Below are positions 45,695 through 54,917 of a stretch of DNA of 64,000 nucleotides, in pieces (the first letter of the stretch is position 1; each line of letters starts with the position of its first letter). The translations under genes and the position numbers were made by a program. The notes below the pieces were generated by a model that saw only the letters and a program-made list of their open reading frames with translations, made no database searches and had not been told where the DNA came from. Origin of the DNA: Paenibacillus sp. CAA11 (GTDB lineage: Bacteria; Bacillota; Bacilli; Paenibacillales; Paenibacillaceae); assembly GCF_003060825.1 (NCBI RefSeq), contig NZ_CP028922.1, positions 325,001 through 389,000 on the forward strand, given 5' to 3'.

Positions 45695-47494
45695 TTAGTT
45701 ATACAAGGCTTCGAGCTCATCCACGAGAGAGCCTACATACGCCACAGCCCGGGAGATCGGCTCAGAGGTAGTCATATCGACACCCGCCAGCTTCATCAGC
45801 TCAAGCGGTGTCAAGCTGCCTCCCGCCTTGAGCACCTGAAGCCAGCGGTCTACAGCTGGCTGGCCCTCTTCACGGATCAGCTGGGCCGCTGCGGTAGAAG
45901 CGGTAAGACCGGCTGCATAGGTGTAAGGGTACAGGCTCATGTAATAATGAGGCTGTCTCATCCAGGTCAGCTTAGCTCCTTCATCCAATTCCAGCTCGTC
46001 GCCCCAGAACTCCGAGAGCACCTCGCCCTTCAGTCTCGACAGCGTATCGGCCGTAATCGGTTCATTTGCTTCAGCAAGCTTGTAGACCCTGCGCTGCAGC
46101 TCGGCCTCCAGCAGGTGAGTTACATAATTGTGATAATAGGTGTTCAGCAGCTGCAAAATGATCCAGCGGCGCATTCGCTTGTCTTCGGCGCGGGACAGCA
46201 GATGATCGGCGAGCAATAGCTCGTTCATAGTCGACGGCGCCTCAATGAAGTACAGAGACGGACGGGCATTGGTCAGGCGCTGGTTGCGGGCTGCCAGCAT
46301 CAGGTGACCGGCATGGCCTACTTCGTGCGCGAGCGTAAAGGTGCCGCGCATATTGTCGGCCCAGGTAACCAGGATGTAGGAGTGCACGCCATAGATGGAC
46401 GAGCAGAAAGCGCCCGTGGATTTACCGGCGTTATCGGCATAGTCAATCCATCGCTGGGAGAAGGCGGACTCTACAATTTGATCGTACTCGGGACCCAATA
46501 CCGCGAGAGCCTCCCGAATGGTGGAGCAGGCCTCCTCATACGTAATGGACGGGTTAAACTCCGGATCGAGCGGCGCTTTGAGATCGCAGAACATCAGCTT
46601 ATCCAGGCCCAGCTCCCGCTTCTTGAGCGCGGCCAGTCTGCGCATATGCGGTGCCAGCTCCGTGAGGAGCGTATCGTGGATATTGTTATACATCTCCCGA
46701 GTAACCTGCTGCGGCTGAAGCAGCATATCTGTGACCGAGCTGTATCCGCGGAGGCGGGACAGAACGACCTGTTTCTTTACTTCTGTAGCATAGCTCTCCG
46801 CAAAAGTATGCCGCGATCCATGCAGCGACTTGCTGAACGAGGCGTATGCCGCCCGGCGCAGATCCGTATCTGCAGACATCTCGTATTTATTCTCGTACAG
46901 TCGGAAGGAGACAGGCTTGGTGCCCTCACGGGTCGTTATATCGTCAAATGTCATGTCCGACAGCTTGCCGCGAAGATAGATGCGGTACGGCGCACCGAGC
47001 ACCTCGCCAAGCGAGGCCAAGGCTTCTTCCGTCTCCGGGCTCAGTCTGTGCGGCTTCGTGTCCAGCAGGCGGCGCAGGCTTCGCTCGAAGGGGGCAAGCC
47101 CTGGTTCTTCTGTAAAATAGCGCTCGATCAAATCTGCCGGCAGCTCCAGAATCTCGGACTCGATGAAGGTCAAAGACGATTGAATGCCGGACAGCACATC
47201 CCCAATCTTGGCCGAATTGGCCAGGTTCTTAGGGTTCGTCCCGTCTTCAGACTGGCGGAGACGCGCATAGGCACCGACTTTGCCTGCCTGCTCTGTCAGA
47301 GCTTCCTGCTCAGTCAGGCATTCCAGCAGCAGCTGGGCGCTTTCGCCCAGACGGCCCTTAAATCTTGTCAGCTTGTCAGCCTCGGTCTGTACAGCCTTCA
47401 GGCCGGCCTCCCAAGCCTCCTGAGAGACGAACAGGTCATCCAAATTCCATGTGGCAGCGGTAGGCACCTCGGAACGTGTCAGAATTTTGTCCAT
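45695..47494 (-). CDS. pepF: Oligoendopeptidase F (M3B zinc metallopeptidase)
   Basis: 599-residue cytosolic peptidase that cuts medium-length peptides. The zinc site FTLAHEVGHAGH (HExxH, first His near 388) and the downstream Glu in IEAPSTMNELLLADHLL define family M3. The N-terminal PepF domain begins TWNLDDLFVSQEAWEAGLKA. The end, YPYTYAAGLTASTAAAQLI, matches the family. I start at ATG 47494 (AGAGAGGAGC upstream). Length is normal (about 600). Monocistronic. Confidence 0.93.
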   Translation of the reverse strand: MDKILTRSEVPTAATWNLDDLFVSQEAWEAGLKAVQTEADKLTRFKGRLGESAQLLLECLTEQEALTEQAGKVGAYARLRQSEDGTNPKNLANSAKIGDVLSGIQSSLTFIESEILELPADLIERYFTEEPGLAPFERSLRRLLDTKPHRLSPETEEALASLGEVLGAPYRIYLRGKLSDMTFDDITTREGTKPVSFRLYENKYEMSADTDLRRAAYASFSKSLHGSRHTFAESYATEVKKQVVLSRLRGYSSVTDMLLQPQQVTREMYNNIHDTLLTELAPHMRRLAALKKRELGLDKLMFCDLKAPLDPEFNPSITYEEACSTIREALAVLGPEYDQIVESAFSQRWIDYADNAGKSTGAFCSSIYGVHSYILVTWADNMRGTFTLAHEVGHAGHLMLAARNQRLTNARPSLYFIEAPSTMNELLLADHLLSRAEDKRMRRWIILQLLNTYYHNYVTHLLEAELQRRVYKLAEANEPITADTLSRLKGEVLSEFWGDELELDEGAKLTWMRQPHYYMSLYPYTYAAGLTASTAAAQLIREEGQPAVDRWLQVLKAGGSLTPLELMKLAGVDMTTSEPISRAVAYVGSLVDELEALYN

Positions 47495-47587
47495 ATAACG
47501 ATTGCTCCTCTCTGTTATGTAAGTATATCTATCATAGCATAAATATGCAGACATACGCAGATCGAGCAGCAGAAAAGTTAAAAATAA

Positions 47588-49954
47588 TTAAACCGGAATC
47601 TCCCGGGTTCCGCGGTGCATGTCGGCCTTGCATAACGGGCAGGCCTTATGAGTGAGCCGGGCCTCCTTGTCGCTTGCGATCCGCACCCAGGCGATGCAGC
47701 CCGGCTTGCTGCAGACCCAGGCCGGCACGGTGTGAGTCCGGCGCGCCCGCGCCGGGGCTTGAGCCTGCTCGGCCCCGGACCCATACGCCGCCCGCCGCGC
47801 TCCAGGCGCTGGAGGCATCTTGGCGGAAGCGGCAGTTCGTGCCGTGCCGCCGCCCATGCCGCCCGTGCCGCTCTTGCCGTCCGCAGCGCCAGGCTTGGCA
47901 GAGCGGAACGCCGAGAGCAGGAAGCGGGAGACGTCGGTCTTCTTGCCGCGATACCGGGCAGGGGAGCTGAGGAACAGCTCCTCCCGGGCCCGGGTAATCG
48001 CAACATAGGCCAGGCGGCGTTCCTCTTCAAGCGCGGCTGCGCCTTTCTGCCCGGCGTCCAGCTTCGGATGAATATCCTTCATCCGATCCGCATCGAGGGC
48101 CGAGCTGTGCGGGAGGCTGCCTTCCGAAGCGCCGATGACGAAGACGACCGGGAATTCCAGCCCTTTGGAGCGGTGAATCGTCATCAGGGCAATCCGGTTG
48201 CCTTGTTCCCGCAGCGTCTTCGGCCGGTTCTGCTCAGTCCTCGCAATGAGGTCTTCAACGAACTGTATGAACTCGGCCACCGTGCTGAAGCGCTCTGCCG
48301 AGGTCTCCAGCTCGTCGAGCAGCTCCTTGAGCATTTCCCGGTGCATTGTTAGGGCTCCCCGATCATCCGCCTCCAGGTAGCTGTTGTAGAAGCTGGTACG
48401 GATGTGAAGAATCGCCTCGTTCGGCTTCATGGTGCGGAGGGAGCGGATCAGCTCCAGCCGGTCCTTGATCTTGGCCAGCTGGAAGTCCTTGAGGCCCGGC
48501 AGGGTCAGCAGGTGAACCAGCGGTCCTTTCTTGGCCCGGATGGCCTCCTGCTCCAGAATGTGGGCCATGCCTTTATTCCGGTTAATGTACATCGACGGAA
48601 GCACGCTTTCCATGGCCAGGAAGTTGCGGCGGTCAAGGGAGAGCCGCAGGTAGTCGATGACCGGCTGCACGATCCGGTGCTGGTACAGCAGCTGTCCGTC
48701 GCCATAATCAATGTAAGGCAGATTCCGCAGGATCAGCTGCTCCAGGATGGCGCGGTTGTTGCTGGCTGCCCGGTACAGTACGGCGAAGTCGCCGTAGCTG
48801 CGGCGTCCGCTCAGAACCTCCTCCTCGATATGCTCCAGAATGAACTCCGCCTCTTTGTCCGTCGTATACGGACGAATATATTTCGGGAAGGCGCTTCCTT
48901 CTCTAACCGTCTGCAGCGTCTTCACCCGGCGCTTCGCATTGTGGCGGATCACATCGTTGCCCAGGCCCACAATGGCGGAGCCCGACCGGTAGTTGATATC
49001 GAGCGTAATGACCCGCGCGTCGGGGAACTCTTTGTCGAAATCGAGGATGAATTCGCTTCTCGCGCCGTTGAAGGAATAGATCGTCTGATCATCATCTCCG
49101 ACGACCATGAGATTGCGGCGCTCCCCTGCGATCATCTTGACCAGCTCATACTGAAGCAGGTTGGTGTCCTGGAACTCATCCACCATGAGGTAGCGGAACC
49201 GGTCCTGCAGCCACCGCAGCTGACGCGGCTCATCCTTGAGCATTCGGTAGGAGCGGAGCAGGACATCATCGAAGTCGATCTTCCCGTTCTCGATTTTCCA
49301 GTGCTCATAGGCTTGGAAGATTCGCTTTACCTCTCGCTCGGACTCTGTCTGCTCCGGGAGTTCCTGAACCTCGATGAGGTTCATTTTATAGGAAGAAAGC
49401 AGGGAGAGCAGCGTCTCCGGCTGGTAGGTATCCTGGGGCAGCCCTTGCTCACGCATGATTTGCTTGAGCAGCAAATGCTGGCGTCCGGTCTCGGCGAAGA
49501 TCTCGTCCGTTAGTCCGCGGCTGTAGAGGAAACGCAGGAAGAACGCGTGAAAGGTTCGCGCCTGCAGGCCGCTCAGATTATAATTCTCCAGGCCGGGCAG
49601 GGTGCTGATCCGTTCGCGCATCTCGGCGGCTGCCTTGCTGGAGAAGGTCACCAGCAGAATGCTGGACGGCTGGATGCCGCGAACGTCAATCAAATAGCCG
49701 GTGCGGCATACCAGCACCGAGGTCTTGCCGGAGCCGGCGCCGGCAAGGGTGAGCAGCGGTCCGTTCCCATGGCGGACCGCTCTGAGCTGTGCACGGTTCA
49801 GCAGGATACCGTGCTCCTCCAGACGCCGGAAATAGCCGGCGTCCCGGTCTTCCGCGCTGACCAGCTCCCGGCTGGTGCGCGCGGAGGCGAGCCGTGCGCG
49901 GGGGATGCTTCCTTCCGCGCCGAAGGGTCTATTTTGAAATAATCCAGATGGCAT
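47588..49954 (-). CDS. UvrD/PcrA-like superfamily I DNA helicase with C-terminal zinc ribbon
   Basis: 788-residue ATP-dependent 3'-5' helicase. Motifs in order: GPLLTLAGAGSGKTSVLVCR (Walker A), LLVTFSSKAAAEMRERI, YLMVDEFQDTNLLQYEL (Walker B), VVGDDDQTIYSFNGA, VITLDINYRSG, MTIHRSKGLEFPVVFVIGAS and RLAYVAITRAREEL. After the helicase core comes a GC-rich Gly/Ala linker (about 680-740) and a short Cys cluster (VCSKPGCIAW ... ACPLCKADMH), probably a zinc ribbon for nucleic acid. The layout resembles B. subtilis YjcD-type helicases. Start at ATG 49954 with AAGGTGA; the GTG at 49963 overlaps that site. Confidence 0.9.
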   Translation of the reverse strand: MPSGLFQNRPFGAEGSIPRARLASARTSRELVSAEDRDAGYFRRLEEHGILLNRAQLRAVRHGNGPLLTLAGAGSGKTSVLVCRTGYLIDVRGIQPSSILLVTFSSKAAAEMRERISTLPGLENYNLSGLQARTFHAFFLRFLYSRGLTDEIFAETGRQHLLLKQIMREQGLPQDTYQPETLLSLLSSYKMNLIEVQELPEQTESEREVKRIFQAYEHWKIENGKIDFDDVLLRSYRMLKDEPRQLRWLQDRFRYLMVDEFQDTNLLQYELVKMIAGERRNLMVVGDDDQTIYSFNGARSEFILDFDKEFPDARVITLDINYRSGSAIVGLGNDVIRHNAKRRVKTLQTVREGSAFPKYIRPYTTDKEAEFILEHIEEEVLSGRRSYGDFAVLYRAASNNRAILEQLILRNLPYIDYGDGQLLYQHRIVQPVIDYLRLSLDRRNFLAMESVLPSMYINRNKGMAHILEQEAIRAKKGPLVHLLTLPGLKDFQLAKIKDRLELIRSLRTMKPNEAILHIRTSFYNSYLEADDRGALTMHREMLKELLDELETSAERFSTVAEFIQFVEDLIARTEQNRPKTLREQGNRIALMTIHRSKGLEFPVVFVIGASEGSLPHSSALDADRMKDIHPKLDAGQKGAAALEEERRLAYVAITRAREELFLSSPARYRGKKTDVSRFLLSAFRSAKPGAADGKSGTGGMGGGTARTAASAKMPPAPGARRAAYGSGAEQAQAPARARRTHTVPAWVCSKPGCIAWVRIASDKEARLTHKACPLCKADMHRGTREIPV

Positions 49955-50156
49955 CTTATTCACCTTGTTCTAGTAGAAATTACGGGTGCTTTCTGAAGAA
50001 AGCGCATTTCTCTAATATAACATAGACGCTCGGCCCAGCGTGCGGGAAATATCGGGAGCAAGCTAGGAAGTGTAAGGATTGTGGCGGATGTTTAGGTTTG
50101 CTGCAAAAAGGGAAATAGGTTTAGGAGAAGCGAATTCAAGCTTAGGAGGAATGAAA

Positions 50157-50429
50157 ATGAGAGAGACTATTCAAGAGGGCAACGGCTTTGTGATGAGGGA
50201 AGACGGCGAGGCTGTCGCTGAGGTGACCTATATTCCGCAAGGCGATGCCCTTGTGATTGACCATACCTTTGTCTCTGAGGCATTGCGGGGGCAGAAGGTC
50301 GGGGAAGAATTGATTAAGCGCGTAGTGGAGCATGCTAGGGAATCGGACATGTTGGTGGTCCCGGCTTGCGCCTATGCCCATGCGTTGTTTAAGCGGCATA
50401 AAGAGTATGGTGACGTCTGGAAAAAGTAG
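50157..50429 (+). CDS. Small GNAT-like acetyltransferase (YjdJ/COG2388 type)
   Basis: 90 residues, MRETIQEGNGFVMREDGEAV, then VTYIPQGDALVIDHTFVSEA, LRGQKVGEELIKRVVEHARE and VVPACAYAHALFKRH. This compact GNAT fold is found in human GTLF3B/NATD1-like and bacterial YjdJ proteins; the substrate is unknown. The ATG at 50157 lies 6 bases after AGGAGGA; upstream in-frame ATGs would place that site inside the gene. Confidence 0.83.
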   Translation: MRETIQEGNGFVMREDGEAVAEVTYIPQGDALVIDHTFVSEALRGQKVGEELIKRVVEHARESDMLVVPACAYAHALFKRHKEYGDVWKK

Positions 50430-50468
50430 CTTTATACACGTTTTGAGATCAGCCTTAAACCTGATGGG

Positions 50469-50496
50469 AGGCCGCCTTTTGTCCGGGTGGCTTTTT
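50469..50496 (+). terminator. Probable terminator of the small acetyltransferase gene
   Basis: Imperfect GGCCGCC ... GGGTGGC hairpin followed by TTTTT. Confidence 0.5.
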
Positions 50497-50608
50497 CCAG
50501 CTTGAGAAGTGATTGAGACCCGGGACGGAATAGGGTATGATGAGCTTTGGATTATTCAAAATTATAGATGACCTGCATACAAACTTTATAAGAAATGAGT
50601 TGATATAG

Positions 50609-51643
50609 ATGAAACCAGCAGAGCAGAATTACAGTATGCCGCCGGAATGGGCTCCGCATGAGCGCACCTTCATCTCCTGGCCTGTTCAGGAATCCATGGT
50701 GTATCCGGAGGATTATGAAGCCGTCTGTGGCGGCTACCTGGAATTGATTCGGGCGATTGCCGAATTCGAACCGGTATCTGTAGTGGTGAACCCGTCCGAT
50801 GTGTCCCGGGTGCGCGCGTTGTTTACGGAAGACAACATTGAGATTCTGCCGGTGGAGCACAGCGATGCTTGGCTTCGTGATAACGGCCCTACCTTTCTGG
50901 TGAACGAGCAGGGGGAGCGTGCCGGGGTGAATTGGATTTTCAACGCTTGGGGCGGTAAATACGAGCCGTGGGACCTGGATGATCATGTTGCCCCGCAGCT
51001 GCTCAGCCGCTTTGGCATCAAGCAGTTCGATGCTCCGCTTGTGATGGAGGGCGGGTCTTTCCATGTGGATGGGGAAGGCACGCTGATTACCACAGAAGAA
51101 TGTCTGCTCAATGACAATCGGAACCCGGAAATGACCCGGGAGCAGATTGAAGCTGCGCTTAAGGATTACCTGAATGTGCAGAAGATCATCTGGCTAAAGC
51201 GCGGTTTAAGCGGGGATGAGACGGACGGTCATGTCGACAATGTTGCCTGCTTCGCGCAGCCGGGCAAGGTTCTGATGCAGGTTTGTGATGATCCTACGGA
51301 TGAGAATTATGAGATTACACGGGAGAATTTGAATATTCTGAACACGGCTGTGGATGCTAAAGGGCGTCCGCTTGAGGTGATCCCGATTCAGCAGCCGCCG
51401 ATGGCGAGCCATAATGACTCGCGTCTGACGCTCAGCTATTTGAATTTCTACTTTGTTAACGGGGGGATTATCCTTCCTGTATTCGGCGGAGCCGCAGAGG
51501 CTGCAGACCGCCTTGCAGCACAAGTGCTTCAAGAGACCTTCCCGGATCGCCGGATTCGCACAGTGAACGGGATGGCAGTGATCCGCGAGGGCGGGAACGT
51601 GCACTGCACCACCCAGCAGATGCCTGCAGGGAATGCTGTGTAA
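50609..51643 (+). CDS. aguA: Agmatine deiminase
   Basis: 344-residue enzyme of the peptidyl-arginine-deiminase-like fold, converting agmatine to N-carbamoylputrescine and ammonia. Signatures: MPPEWAPHERTFISWP, DAWLRDNGPTFLVN, GGKYEPWDLDD, LVMEGGSFHVDGEGTLITTE, GDETDGHVDN and the catalytic Cys333 in GGNVHCTTQQMP. aguB follows 105 bases downstream, separated by a dispersed repeat. The ribosome binding site is weak (GAAATGAGTTG). Confidence 0.94.
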   Translation: MKPAEQNYSMPPEWAPHERTFISWPVQESMVYPEDYEAVCGGYLELIRAIAEFEPVSVVVNPSDVSRVRALFTEDNIEILPVEHSDAWLRDNGPTFLVNEQGERAGVNWIFNAWGGKYEPWDLDDHVAPQLLSRFGIKQFDAPLVMEGGSFHVDGEGTLITTEECLLNDNRNPEMTREQIEAALKDYLNVQKIIWLKRGLSGDETDGHVDNVACFAQPGKVLMQVCDDPTDENYEITRENLNILNTAVDAKGRPLEVIPIQQPPMASHNDSRLTLSYLNFYFVNGGIILPVFGGAAEAADRLAAQVLQETFPDRRIRTVNGMAVIREGGNVHCTTQQMPAGNAV

Positions 51644-51650
51644 GGCCTAT

Positions 51651-51718
51651 TCTATATAGATTGAACTAGAGTTTTACATTGATCTTCCTATATATAAGGG
51701 CCTAATAAAGCTCTATAA
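51651..51718 (-). repeat. Dispersed intergenic repeat, copy 3 (inverted, one arm missing)
   Basis: TATATAGATTGAACTAGAG, then TTTTACATTGATC and the inverted core (AAGGGCCTAATAAAGC ... CTATAAC). Same element as copies 1, 2 and 4 in opposite orientation, lying between aguA and aguB. Confidence 0.7.
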
Positions 51719-51748
51719 CAATGATATGAGGAAAAGAGGCGAATTTTT

Positions 51749-52624
51749 GTGAGAAAAGTAAAAGTGGCAGCGACTCAGATGAGCTGTTCCTGCAACGTGG
51801 ACGAGAACATTGCCAAAGCGGACTCCTTGGTTAGACAGGCGGCAGAGAAGGGAGCCCAGATCATCCTGCTTCAGGAGCTGTTCGAGACACCTTATTTCTG
51901 TCAAAAGGAAAAGTCGGATTACTATCAATATGCCACCGAGATGGAGAGCAATAAGGCGATCAACCACTTCAAGAAGCTGGCCAAGGAGCTGAAGGTTGTG
52001 CTCCCGATCAGCTTCTATGAGAAGAAGAACAACGCCCGCTACAATTCCCTGGCTGTTATTGATGCAGACGGAGAAGTGCTTGGCCGTTACCGTAAGAGCC
52101 ATATTCCCGATGGCCCGGGCTATGAGGAGAAATTCTACTTTAATCCCGGCGACACCGGATTCAAGGTTTGGAACACCCGTTACGGCAAGATCGGCGTCGG
52201 CATTTGCTGGGACCAATGGTACCCGGAAGCGGCCCGCTGCATGGCTCTGATGGGTGCAGAAATGATCTTCTATCCGACAGCCATCGGCTCTGAGCCGCAA
52301 GATTCCTCCATTGATTCTAAGGATCACTGGCAGACCTGCATGCTGGGGCATGCTGCATCCAATCTGATGCCAGTGATCGCATCCAACCGGATCGGTGTGG
52401 AAGAAGATGAGGAATCGAAGATCACCTTCTACGGCTCCTCCTTCATTGCAGGACCGCAAGGCAACAAGGTTGCGGAGGCGGGACGCACCGAAGAGACCGT
52501 GCTGGTTGCCGAATTTGATCTGGATGCGCTGGAGACCCAGCGAATTGAATGGGGCATCTTCCGCGACCGCCGTCCGGATCTGTACAAAATTATTACATCC
52601 TATGACGGCGAATTGATGATATAA
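51749..52624 (+). CDS. aguB: N-carbamoylputrescine amidase
   Basis: 291-residue nitrilase-superfamily amidase, GTG start. The Glu-Lys-Cys triad is visible: Glu43 in ILLQELFETPYF, Lys116 in GRYRKSHIPDGPGY and Cys153 in IGVGICWDQWYPEAAR. The sequence pattern (IPDGPGYEEKFYFNPGDTGF) is typical of AguB. It releases putrescine, CO2 and ammonia, completing the two-step agmatine pathway with AguA. A terminator follows at once. Confidence 0.94.
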   Translation: MRKVKVAATQMSCSCNVDENIAKADSLVRQAAEKGAQIILLQELFETPYFCQKEKSDYYQYATEMESNKAINHFKKLAKELKVVLPISFYEKKNNARYNSLAVIDADGEVLGRYRKSHIPDGPGYEEKFYFNPGDTGFKVWNTRYGKIGVGICWDQWYPEAARCMALMGAEMIFYPTAIGSEPQDSSIDSKDHWQTCMLGHAASNLMPVIASNRIGVEEDEESKITFYGSSFIAGPQGNKVAEAGRTEETVLVAEFDLDALETQRIEWGIFRDRRPDLYKIITSYDGELMI

Positions 52625-52642
52625 CACATGTTAGATATACTT

Positions 52643-52681
52643 AGCCCTGTGAGACCCACGTGCACAGGGCTTCTTTCTTTC
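52643..52681 (+). terminator. Terminator after aguB
   Basis: AGCCCTGTG ... CACAGGGCT stem followed by TCTTTCTTTC. Confidence 0.85.
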
Positions 52682-52750
52682 ACGGCAGATAAGAAAGGGA
52701 TTATTCTTATTTGCCAATTCATTTTCTATTTGATAAGGAGGATACATACG

Positions 52751-53299
52751 ATGAAGCTTATGCTGATCTCAGACATTCACGGCTCGGCAGCTTGGCTGCG
52801 CAGGGCATTGGAGAAGGCGGACGAAGAGCAGCCTGATTACTTGATTATGGTAGGGGATTATTTATACCATGGACCGCGCAATCCGCTGCCTGACGGATAT
52901 GACCCCAAAGAGGCAATCCATTTGTTGAACTCACGCAAAGAGCGGATTATAGCGGTTAGAGGCAATTGTGATTCCGAAGTGGATCAGATGATGCTTGAGT
53001 TTCCAATGATGGGCGACTATGCTGTGGTGCTGGATGAAGGCCGGCGCATCTTTGTTACACATGGTCATCTGCACAGCATGGACCAGCTGCCGCCGCTGAA
53101 GGCGGGGGATGTGTTTGTGCAGGGGCATACCCATGTGCCCGTTGCAGAGAAGCAGGAAGGAATTTATCTGGTGAATCCCGGTTCGATCACTTTGCCCAAA
53201 GAGAACTATCCACCGTCCTACGGCATTCTGCATGCGGGCAAGGCGGAGATTAAGAGCTTTGAAGGTAAAGTGATCAAGAGCATTACATTTGATGAATAG
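52751..53299 (+). CDS. yfcE: YfcE-type metallophosphoesterase
   Basis: 182-residue phosphodiesterase of the YfcE/MJ0936 group. Metal-binding motifs in order: ISDIHGSAAWLRRAL, MVGDYLYHGPRNPL, AVRGNCDSEVDQMM, VTHGHLHSMDQLP and FVQGHTHVPVAEK. The start is ATG 52751 with AAGGAGGATACATACG; the frame extends upstream through the preceding terminator and is not used. Substrate of this family in vivo is uncertain. Confidence 0.9.
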   Translation: MKLMLISDIHGSAAWLRRALEKADEEQPDYLIMVGDYLYHGPRNPLPDGYDPKEAIHLLNSRKERIIAVRGNCDSEVDQMMLEFPMMGDYAVVLDEGRRIFVTHGHLHSMDQLPPLKAGDVFVQGHTHVPVAEKQEGIYLVNPGSITLPKENYPPSYGILHAGKAEIKSFEGKVIKSITFDE

Positions 53300-53436
53300 T
53301 TATACAGTAAGCCATCCAATTTTGATAGAAAGTTACAATTTTTTTGTTGGTTAGTTTTGCTTCCATCCGTTAACCTATAAATAAGCTAATTATTAGAAAT
53401 TTACATAGAAATTTATAGGAGAGAGGAAGGCTGGCA

Positions 53437-54261
53437 TTGAAACGGAAAGCTTGGATGGCCTTAACAACTTCCGCCTTATTGCTTCTGGGCGGTTCGGCAG
53501 CTGTCTATGGAGCCGGCGTGATTCATTTGCGGATCAACGGAAATACACCTGTTCAAATTTCGGCGAATGCCGTTGATGGACATATGATGGTCCCTTTGAC
53601 GGAAATCGCCTCCGCCTTGGGGAAGAAGGTTAAATATGATGCCAAGACCCGTACCGCATTTCTAGATGATCAGGAATCTGTTATTGCGAAGAAAGCAGGA
53701 GTTCTGGAAATCACCGGGACGAAGCAGGATGGTATGTATGTAAATCTCAAGCTCAAGCATAATGACATCGTGCGCAGCCCGGGATGGATGAATATGGCGA
53801 ATCCCTCTTACGCGCCTCAGATTGTTCAGGCCGACCTGAATAAGGATGGTGAACAGGAGACGGTGATCGTTTTGAATGAGGGGTATGGAACAGGCGTCTA
53901 TTTGACTAAAGCCCATGTGATGGATTCTCATCTCATCGAAACTCCGCTCGAGGACCCGCTGATTGCCGTTGGCAGACAAGTGCACATGAGCTTTACAAAG
54001 GATGGCGCACGCTTGGACTTGAATGGTAAGACCGTCACCGTTCCTTCCAGTCGCATCGTCAGTGAACCCAGTTACCGATTTGAAGCGCCAGGGGTTGGTG
54101 CAATTATTAGGTATTCCATTCAGGACGATCAGCTAAAGGCAACGCTTCCGGTGCAGGTGTCACTTGGAGAGTTTATTGGTGATCTCGAGCTGGAATATGG
54201 GTATGACAATGGCATTTATCAAGTGAAGCGAATGACCTTTGTGGAAGATGCCTTGAATTGA
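53437..54261 (+). CDS. Secreted copper-amine-oxidase N-terminal (stalk) domain protein
   Basis: 274 residues, TTG start after GAGAGAGGAAGG. Signal peptide (about 1-26, ending VYGAG). One amine-oxidase-N1-like module (about 28-90; ISANAVDGHMMVPLTEIASA, LGKKVKYDAKTRTAFL) precedes a beta-rich domain with an FG-GAP/EF-like segment QIVQADLNKDGEQETVIVLN, often a calcium-binding loop in secreted proteins. The unknown C-terminal part ends LEYGYDNGIYQVKRMTF. Envelope or secreted role; function unknown. Confidence 0.75.
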   Translation: MKRKAWMALTTSALLLLGGSAAVYGAGVIHLRINGNTPVQISANAVDGHMMVPLTEIASALGKKVKYDAKTRTAFLDDQESVIAKKAGVLEITGTKQDGMYVNLKLKHNDIVRSPGWMNMANPSYAPQIVQADLNKDGEQETVIVLNEGYGTGVYLTKAHVMDSHLIETPLEDPLIAVGRQVHMSFTKDGARLDLNGKTVTVPSSRIVSEPSYRFEAPGVGAIIRYSIQDDQLKATLPVQVSLGEFIGDLELEYGYDNGIYQVKRMTFVEDALN

Positions 54262-54301
54262 ATATAGCCCTGAATTAAATATAGTTAGGATAGCTGAGAA
54301 G

Positions 54302-54383
54302 AGTCCCCTCGGTGCCAAGTTTCGAGCTAGGCTGAATCCCTTTATAGGTTCAGCCTGAGCCTGCTTAGCTGGAGGGGATTTTT
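54302..54383 (+). terminator. Terminator of the stalk-domain gene
   Basis: Outer stem GTCCCCTC/GAGGGGAT with an inner AGGCTGAA/TTCAGCCT hairpin, followed by TTTTT. Confidence 0.7.
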
Positions 54384-54420
54384 GCAGTGGATTCGTTTCA
54401 AGGGTCCATTTCTATGTATA

Positions 54421-54509
54421 CTATATAAAATGAACTAAAGTTATAGGGCCGTATAAGGCTGTTATATAGAGAAAGATCGATGTAAAGCTTTGGTTCATTC
54501 TATATATAG
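54421..54509 (+). repeat. Dispersed intergenic repeat, copy 4 (complete)
   Basis: Left arm TATATAAAATGAACTAAAG, core GTTATAGGGCCGTATAAGGC, then GATCGATGTAAAG and right arm CTTTGGTTCATTCTATATA. The terminal inverted repeats match copy 2. Confidence 0.78.
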
Positions 54510-54905
54510 AAAATAGATAATTTGCAGATTTGCTGCAATAGTTTGTAGCCCTTGCTGCGTACGGCGGGGATGCATTTAGCTAGATCCGAAGCGGCCTGAT
54601 ACCGGGTGCGGTATCACGGAGGACAAGCATGAATTGCTTCATTCCTTCTCGCTGCTGCATCCCCAGCTGAACTGACAAAAGCGGAGGTACCGGCTGTTGA
54701 CTACCATCTGCAAAAAGCTTGCCCGAGCTGATGGGGGATCTATTGTCATAGACAGCAGGAGAAGGGGATGGTTTGGTCTTTCCGCTTCTTTCTGCCCTTC
54801 GGCCAGATTCAACTGCCTGAGGAACAGAAAGCAGATGCGGCTGTTACCTTGACCTGTATCTGGAAAAATTATAAGGGATCTTTGTCTACAACAACATAAC
54901 AACAT
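54510..54905. other. Stretch without an intact gene
   Basis: Neither strand carries a convincing gene. Plus-strand fragments in two frames (for example ADGGSIVIDSRRRGWFG near 54720-54780) look protein-like and may be debris of a lost gene. Not enough to name. Confidence 0.3.
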
Positions 54906-54917
54906 GTGGTGATGAAA

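Noticed and set aside
46304..47542. 412-codon plus-strand open frame
   Set aside because: It is antisense to pepF with its HExxH site; its composition is shadow-like and no family is recognisable.
48404..49513. 369-codon plus-strand open frame
   Set aside because: It is antisense to the UvrD-like helicase, whose motifs are all intact.
51713..52627. 304-codon minus-strand open frame
   Set aside because: It mirrors aguB almost exactly; the catalytic triad of AguB proves the plus strand.
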